DNA from: Pardosa pseudoannulata
Lineage: Eukaryota; Arthropoda; Arachnida; Araneae; Lycosidae
NCBI GenBank assembly: GCA_032207245.1
Contig: CM063509.1
Coordinates: forward strand, 9,574,270 to 9,638,269
DNA length: 64,000 nt
Direction: 5' to 3'
Of the stretch, positions 56,986-64,000 are shown one piece after another; positions within the stretch are counted from its first letter, which is position 1; every line of letters starts with the position of its first letter. The notes beneath the pieces are model-generated. The model had not been told where the DNA came from. It searched no databases and saw only the letters and a list, made by a program, of their open reading frames with translations. A program made the translations under genes and the position numbers.

Positions 56986-57649
56986 AATGGTTTTACAACC
57001 ATTTCAAAAGTTACATTAGTGTTTTCAATAAAACATATTTGTGAACTTATTGTGTTTCTTCAATATGTTTTCACAACAAAACAACATTTTCTTACTACAA
57101 TGTTCTAAAAATGAAAGTGTGCTACTTGGAGATACTGAAAGGCAGACATCCACTTTGATCTGGATATTTTTTAAAGTTTTATTAGCAATGATAATTATTA
57201 AAACTGGTAACTTTTATTAGCAATAACCTTAATTAAAATTTAAGGTGATTTTTATTTGTCAGCGATTTACTTCTTCTCACTTTACTACCAAATAATTTTT
57301 GCTCCTAATTTTTGAAGATTTATTGGAAATTACTATGATTATTTAAGAAGTGATATATAAGATTAAAATAAATGATGGATAATTCAATAACTAGTTTATC
57401 TGCTATGATACTGCTGAAAAAAATTAAGAGATTGTAGGGATTATATTCCACACAGCTAAATAATATATCTTATCTTATAGAAAAAATGAAGGGGGGATAT
57501 TGGAATGAGGAAAGAATGAGGTCGAGAGAGAGAGGGGCTATAATGACAGAGGTCAGTGGCTACAGAAGATGCTAAGAAAAGATGATGTGACTGGAGAAAA
57601 AGATTAACTTGATGTAGTGTTTCAAATAACTGAGGACTGTTCAGGAAAC

Positions 57650-57662
57650 AAACACACACACA

Positions 57663-57706
<44 letters not shown>
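57650..57706. repeat. (CA)n-(A)n compound repeat
   Basis: About 26 bp of CA followed by about 30 A residues. Confidence 0.95.
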
Positions 57707-57708
<2 letters not shown>

Positions 57709-58944
57709 TGCACAATTTTCTTCACTAATATTTCTAATTTTTTTCTCAAACTTAAGAGCTTATTTAGCAGTTTTATTTTTTATTTCTTCTAAAAGATAAT
57801 TAGTCATCACTAGAAGTTTTAATGAATAGTTTTTGATCTATTTTTAATAAGTAATTTGGTTAACTAAGATGTTCATATTGTAAGAATAGTTGATAAGATT
57901 TTAATTGCATTTCTTTAATTGTCATATTTATTTATTTATTCAAAAGACATAAGAAAATAAAATTAGAATACTTCCAATGACTTGGTTTATTTTTTTTATG
58001 ATTTATTTATATTTAATTCATAATATTAATTTCTTTGAATCCAAAGCAATCTTTTGATTAAATGGCATAAAACTGTATTTTGTTAAAAAGGAAGATTCTG
58101 ATTAATTTTTCTCCTGCTTAATATCTTAATGTTACTTGAATAACAATTGCTATTAATGCAATTGGAATTCTTTAGTTAAAACTTTTATGTTTGAACTTTT
58201 TTTTAATTTTAAAAATTTGTAGAACTTTAAAAATGCAGTACTTGGAGACAACTCCAAAATGTTAGCACCTCATAAGAGAGAGAACAAAAAATGAAATTTT
58301 AAAATATGCCTAACAAGAAATAAGTATGTAGTATCATTCGATAACATTATAAAAGTTACCTAGAATAGTATAACAAAACTTTATTTTTAGTTCAAGGAAT
58401 AAGTATGCTGAATTACAGAAATAAACATATTTTAAAAAATAATATTAATTGTTAATAAATGCATTTATAGCACCTTAAAATCCCATTTTAAGTTATGAAG
58501 ATTATCTGCATATTTGTCAATAACACTTTTCATTCATGACATAATAGGGATGAGATGAAGGGGTGATAAAACAGTTAATACTTCATCTCATGCTGTTCCT
58601 GAGATACAATTTCAACCTTTATGAGAATGATCTTTCGACAGAAGCAAAGCAATAGGAAACAGGAAAGACAATAACGATTTTTAAGAGTATATCTATATTC
58701 AGAAAAAAGGGCAATTCTAGGTTTTTTGAAAGAATCTAGCACATATCTGAGAACATTTTCTAAATTATTAGTAATATCATTTTCCCAATTAAGACACTTG
58801 TAGTCACATTCTGATTCAATATATTCAGCAGTTCAAGGCCGTAGGCAAGGGGAGGGATTTAAGGGACCAGTGCCCCTCTGAAATTCTTAAAGACCATTTC
58901 GTGGAAAGAAGATGGACCATGTGTGTGAGTGTGTCATCTACCTA
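57707..58944. other. No gene seen; repeat-end-like sequence near 58836
   Basis: CAAGGCCGTAGGCAAGGGGAG followed by GTGCCCCTCTGAAATT at 58836-58885 resembles a decayed DNA-transposon end. The rest is AT-rich without features. Confidence 0.3.
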
Positions 58945-58952
58945 GCTGTGCA

Positions 58953-59602
58953 CAGGGCCTGATTATTGCATGGGCACTTAGGGCACTTGCCCTGGGTATG
59001 AAAATTTTAGGGCGCACGAAAATTTAGTCGAGTGCTTGAAACACACATTAATTGGGGGAAAATTGCAAACTTACGCTACCATCGTTAAGTTTTAATAAAT
59101 TATTGTATGAGGTAATTGTGTTTGTCATAAACTATATTGTTTCCTATTTACCTTAATTTTACTGTTATTTACCTGATAATTAATTCCCTCAACAAACCTT
59201 GTGCTATCCTATGGGTTATAGCATATTCATAAGATAGTTTATTAGCAATGTGTCACTATAAACCATTAAATCGTCTCATCCATTTAAATTATTTTTAATT
59301 CTATTATTATTTATTTTCTACACTAGAGAGATTGTGAGTGTGACACCATAAAAATAAAAAAAAGTGGGACACTTTAGGTCTTTAAAAAAGTCCTTCATTT
59401 TTAGCATGGCTAAACAGAGATAATAATGATTACGTAAAATGAAAGTTTGGTGTTTTGATTTTGAATATTTTAATGCTAATTTCTTTAAATTCGTTTGCTA
59501 ATTCAATGTTATAATTTTTATATGTCTGTAAGCATGATAATAACTTGTCACTATAAATTTGCATGGGGGTGGAGGGCACAAAAGTATCTTAGTTGGGCCC
59601 TG
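58953..59602. mobile_element. hAT-type MITE with perfect 8-bp TSD
   Basis: Ends CAGGGCCTGATTATTGCATG and TAGTTGGGCCCTG are partly inverted. Identical GCTGTGCA lies at 58945-58952 and 59603-59610. No coding. Confidence 0.85.
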
Positions 59603-60064
59603 GCTGTGCATAGAGAACAGTGGGCTTAGAACAGTGACAGTGAATTTAGGAGTAAGTACATATTGGATTCAACATGTAAGAACTGATTAACTACCACTTT
59701 TGGCAACTCATCACAATATTGTTGCACAATCGGAAATGTGAAAATTTTTTCACGAAAATTTCAAAAAGACCATATTTTATAATATACAGGTAAAAATATG
59801 AACTTCTCCATTTTCTTTCAAAATTCTTTTTCTTTAGTTATACTTCTGTTTTAAAAATTAAAATTTAATACCATGTCTAGTTTATATATTTTCAATATTA
59901 ATTTTACTATTAAATCCATTGTTATGCTACTACATTACTCCTTCAAAGCTATAAATTCGTTCATTATAACATTTTTTAGTTATTTTTATATTTTAAAATC
60001 ACATTGTATTATGATACTCATTAGGAGTATACATACATAAGAAAACCTGTAGTTTTATTGAAGT

Positions 60065-60965
60065 ACTAGAATATAGCCCATCATATGACAGGATTAGTAA
60101 AATTTTTAATATTCCAGAACTGTTAAGTACCCAATGAGGCAGGTAAAAAATGGTTTGTTTCTTGGCTGAGAACTATCTGGTTCACTCTCAATAATTTATT
60201 TATCGTTATACTCCTCTAGAGTCTCCCAATCCTGTAATGCAGTTTAGAATCACATTGAATTCATTGAGTCAAACCGTGTGGTTATGTATAATAAACAAAC
60301 ACACAAACGAACAAACTTCTTAATTTCCAAATATATATAAATTAAGAGTTAGATATTTATGATTCCATGAAATAGATTCCTAGACTTATATGAAAAGAAT
60401 TTATTTTTAGTACCGGTGGTAAAAGTTTCATTGCAACAAAAAATAATCAATGATTAAATTTAAAATTATCACGTATGTACCTAATCTATTATTTAAGCCA
60501 AATATAAAAGAAAATCATTTACGTAATATCTAAGTTCAATGATAAAAGATATTAAAATAGTGTAGACGATATTTAAATAGTTTAAAATATGAAATGATTA
60601 AATGAGATGTTTAAAGGAATGACGTCACAATGCTAGAAAAAATTGTTATTTTTACCTATTTATTAAGTGATAAATGGATAAATTTAATAGCCTGCTCTTC
60701 ACCGGGGAAAATAGGGCTTGTAATAATGGCATTAAACTCTCAAAAAGGAGGGAAGGGTTGAATTTCGAACGTTTTAAAGACGACAGTATTTTTTGCTGTG
60801 ATATGAAGCATATTTATACAAATTTATTTTAGAATCGGATCGATAGTTTAAGAGAAGATAAACTTTATTTGCTTTGAATGGATGCCTCTGTCCATTCCAG
60901 GTCTAACCGCTTCATAAATTGGAGGACAGACATACAGATAACTTAGGCTATTATTATATAGGGGA
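60065..60965 (-). mobile_element. Non-autonomous Helitron, reverse, no SINE inside
   Basis: On the minus strand it starts TCCCCTATATAATAATAG after an A and ends with the hairpin-like CCTGTCATATGATGGG and TATATTCTAGT. It is collinear with 2872-4039 minus the SINE. The A|TC...CTAG|T setting fits Helitron insertion between A and T. Confidence 0.75.
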
Positions 60966-62815
60966 TCCTTCACAAAAAACAATGTCCCCCTCTGAATATA
61001 ATTTCTGGATATGGCCCTGCGGCAGTCCAATAAAGCTTAAAGAAAGAATAGGAGGGGTAGAATATATTTCAATAAAATGAAATGGAAATGTTAAAAAATA
61101 AATTCTAGAAATTTCAGGAATGGGAGAGGACTTAAGCCCTCTGGCTACTGCCTTGGGATCACAAAAATTTTTAACCCCTTCATGAAAGACATCTATGTAC
61201 ACTACTAACATTACAGTAACACAGTAATATATACCATACCTTTAAGAAATATATGCTGGAGGCACTACTGATTTAAAACTGACAACTGTAGAATTCTGTT
61301 TTAAAATTTTCAAAGCATCAACGACCAAAAATCTAGAAAAACATAAAGGTGACTATGAATGACAAGTAGGTGAAATGAACATAAAAATTTAAATTCAGCA
61401 GCCCTAAAACAATAGTTTGTTATATCAGCAAACTATTAAAATTAAATACCAATTACCATAATACTTTCCATAAAATATAATTAAAACAGAATTTGCGTAA
61501 CTGATAAACTGAGGTTTAATCAAATAATATTAAAGTAAATGCTTTTCTCAGCGATTTTCCAATAAAACTATTTTAATTGTTAAACTGCTGTTCTATCCTT
61601 TTGAATAATTTATATTTCTACTTTTTATTCATATTTAGTAATCATATAGTTAAGTAGTACAAATGAATCTTTAACAGTTTTTTTATAGAAATCAATAATC
61701 CATTTATGATAGAGGTTGAAAAGTCTGAATTTATTGATAACAAATAAAAGAAATATCTAAGTAGAATAGTGTAAAAAATACTTTAAGAGAAATTATTTCA
61801 TCCAGTTTGTGAGCTATACAGCTTCCCAGAAATAGAAAAGAATACAAAATAAATATTATGCTGTACGTAATTGTTGTCTGTTTCAATGTGATTATACGTT
61901 TTGTTAAGTGTTTTAATCAAATACTTAAAATGTTAATTATTTATTCTATCTTTAATTTTTCAAATAAATTAATTAGAACGCAGAGGATAAAATTAAATGA
62001 AACGTCGATTATCACTTTTGAAATCTTGGATAAAACTAAAGAGATATGCGACTAATAAACATCAAAATGTTTTAATTTATTAAAAACTAAGGAATTAAGA
62101 AAAATAAACAAGTCATATATATACAAATATTCAAATAACTGTAAGAAACGATAAAAATTTAAGTATAAGATTAATAAAATAGGTAAATATGCAGTGAAGA
62201 ACAAATTGCTATCATGTAATTCTTAAACACTAAAAAATAAAATATTTATTTTTAATTATAAAATAAAAAAGATATAGAATGAAGTAAGTACAACAATTAA
62301 GATAGCATGATACCGGCATATAATCTTTATTAAAATATTTCGGCTTTGTCAGTCTTACTGATTGAGAAGGGTGAAGAAATGAAAAAAAAATTAAACATAC
62401 ATAGAAAAAGAGTTTAAAAAATCTTGTACTAAGGTATCGATGTATTTAAAAGTTTATTTACGTTCATGAGTTGATTAATTCACAGTATTGCGCTTGTCAA
62501 TGTCATTTTCGATAACCCAAATATCGATTTAAATTTTCATAAAATATTTATAAACAAAAGGTAATGTTTTTAAAATTTAAGACAATTTTTAATAAATTTT
62601 TTTCACATATATCTTGATGAAGAGAGTCAAATAAATAATTTCTATTGTAAGTAATGAAATTTAATAAAATGTGAATTTCGGTGTTCTATAAAAGTTTATC
62701 TTGAATAAAAAAGAATTTGTTTCGTTTTCTAATGTTATCTTTTCTAAAATTTTCTCATAAATATATGCTTTACAAAGAAGAAGAACTAAGTTTCTGCTTT
62801 TATTTTTATTTTTTT
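60966..62815. other. No gene seen
   Basis: AT-rich. A segment at 60985-61020 (CCCCCTCTGAATATAATTTC, GGATATGGCCCTGC) looks like another decayed transposon end on the minus strand. Open frames here have no recognised domain. Confidence 0.35.
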
Positions 62816-62819
62816 AATT

Positions 62820-63450
62820 TTCTGTTTCGACCTCTCGAGATCCGTCCTTCAAATAGCAGCATTTGCTCCTGCACGTCTGAGACGATTAGATAGCAATTCC
62901 GCGCTGTGCGCTCTGTCAACTTACTTTTCTCTTTAACTCGTAAGAAACCTACTTCGTTTTCTTCAGATTTGTATTTGTTTTAAACCTGGCTATAATTTAT
63001 ATACTTTAAAAATTGTTTAAAAAATCGGCAAAATTATTCACCTGTTTGATTCATTTAAGAGCTTATATTAATTTGTAAAAGTGTGACATTGCATGACCTT
63101 GCTAGTGACATTACCGGTGTTTATAATTGCACGTGAAGTTGTTCTATTAACGTTAAATATCCATACATTTAAATTTTGCAATTGATTTGGTACTTCTTGC
63201 GTGTATTCTAAATTTACTTATTGGTCTAAATTTTGTTTAATATTTTCCACCGGTAAATGCCACTTATTGATAGTTTCTTCATTTTAAACATGACTAATTA
63301 TAAGCTAATCTAATTTATTATCATTTAAATTTAATAATTGATTCACTGTCCGAAATTACTAGATATGTGAACACAGTTGGATATAGATTTATCTAGTGAT
63401 TTTGTTGCACGATTTAAATTTTTTTTGTCTGTCAAACTTACACGTCTCGT
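62820..63450 (-). promoter_or_regulatory. Candidate 5' exon/promoter area of PPP1R7
   Basis: A locally CpG-containing patch (62830-62910) stands out from the AT-rich surroundings. Two consensus minus-strand donors GTAAGT occur at about 62918-62923 and 63437-63442. PPP1R7 needs a non-coding first exon upstream of 52149. Nothing else in the sequence proves that it lies here. Confidence 0.2.
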
Positions 63451-64000
63451 ATGTCTTTGCACATATGCAGATTGCGTGAGACTGACTTTCTTTTAATTTA
63501 TTACTAAAAGATTTTAACCTTTATTTTATTGAGTAGATTGTATGCATATCATAATTATGATAAATGAAGATTAGATTGTTTCATTTGATAATTTAGTAAA
63601 ATTTTGCTATTAATTAAAATTTTAAAGCAAATCAACTAAAGAAGTAGCATTGTTTTTGTTAAAGAAGCCACAATAAAGCTACTTCAACTTTACTGAATAT
63701 ATGACCTTACTTATGTTGGATTTACTTTTAAATATAGCCTGTCATGTTTTTAAATCTATGCTATGCTTTTAACTTATTACTTTGCAATGCTTTACTATTT
63801 ACTCCCATTCTCTCAGATTATTGATTTGTTTATTAAGTTAGGATTTGATACATAAATAGTAAATTTCCTTCTAAAATTAAGTTTAAAAAAAAAAAATTGT
63901 TTTAGCATTTTCTGATAACTAACTCTAATCCATCATAATTTTGTTTTTATGTCTATAACACTGCATTTTTAATTTAAATATACCTTTATAATTTAATTTG
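63451..64000. other. No gene seen
   Basis: AT-rich sequence without recognised features. Confidence 0.4.

Noticed and set aside
56875..57108. 77-codon frame with repeated KMDKNTLLFCY-like units
   Set aside because: The 33-bp minisatellite accounts for the open frame.
60954..61211. 85-codon minus-strand frame
   Set aside because: It overlaps decayed transposon-end-like sequence and shows no domain.

Overview
The window is AT-rich, intron-rich animal nuclear DNA. It holds long TA microsatellites, tRNA-derived SINEs and densely nested DNA transposons. An arthropod is likely. An arachnid is plausible from the repeat style, but that is inference; no species-specific marker was identified.

Only one host gene could be assembled. 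It is PPP1R7/sds22, the leucine-rich-repeat regulatory subunit of protein phosphatase 1, on the minus strand. Nine coding exons run from the ATG at 52146 to the stop at 29240. All eight introns have GT-AG borders and consistent phases, and the exons encode 321 residues. The first coding exon has an AG acceptor just before its ATG, so at least one non-coding 5' exon lies upstream at higher coordinates. It was not located; the 62.8-63.5 kb area has candidate donors.

Layout: 1-13.5 kb holds TA arrays, a Helitron carrying a SINE, a Tigger end, a dead Tc1 (DD34E) element, and a hAT element carrying a SINE. 13.5-24 kb holds a hAT MITE family, a 1.2 kb foldback element and Helitron ends. 24-29 kb holds Tigger MITEs, two abutting TTAA elements (one with a piggyBac-like transposase remnant) and a hAT element split by a Tigger. 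29.2-52.1 kb is PPP1R7. Its introns carry a 5 kb Ty1/Copia element (inside an inverted-repeat element), a Tigger with a broken transposase, hAT MITEs and at least six TTAA-flanked piggyBac-like elements. 52-64 kb is mostly featureless AT-rich DNA with a piggyBac C-terminal fragment, one hAT MITE, one reverse Helitron and microsatellites.

The genes do not form a pathway: one housekeeping gene sits in a bed of defective mobile elements. I saw no new enzymatic or defence system. The most notable pattern is the concentration and nesting of TTAA-flanked elements, several of which keep only the first or last part of a piggyBac-like transposase.
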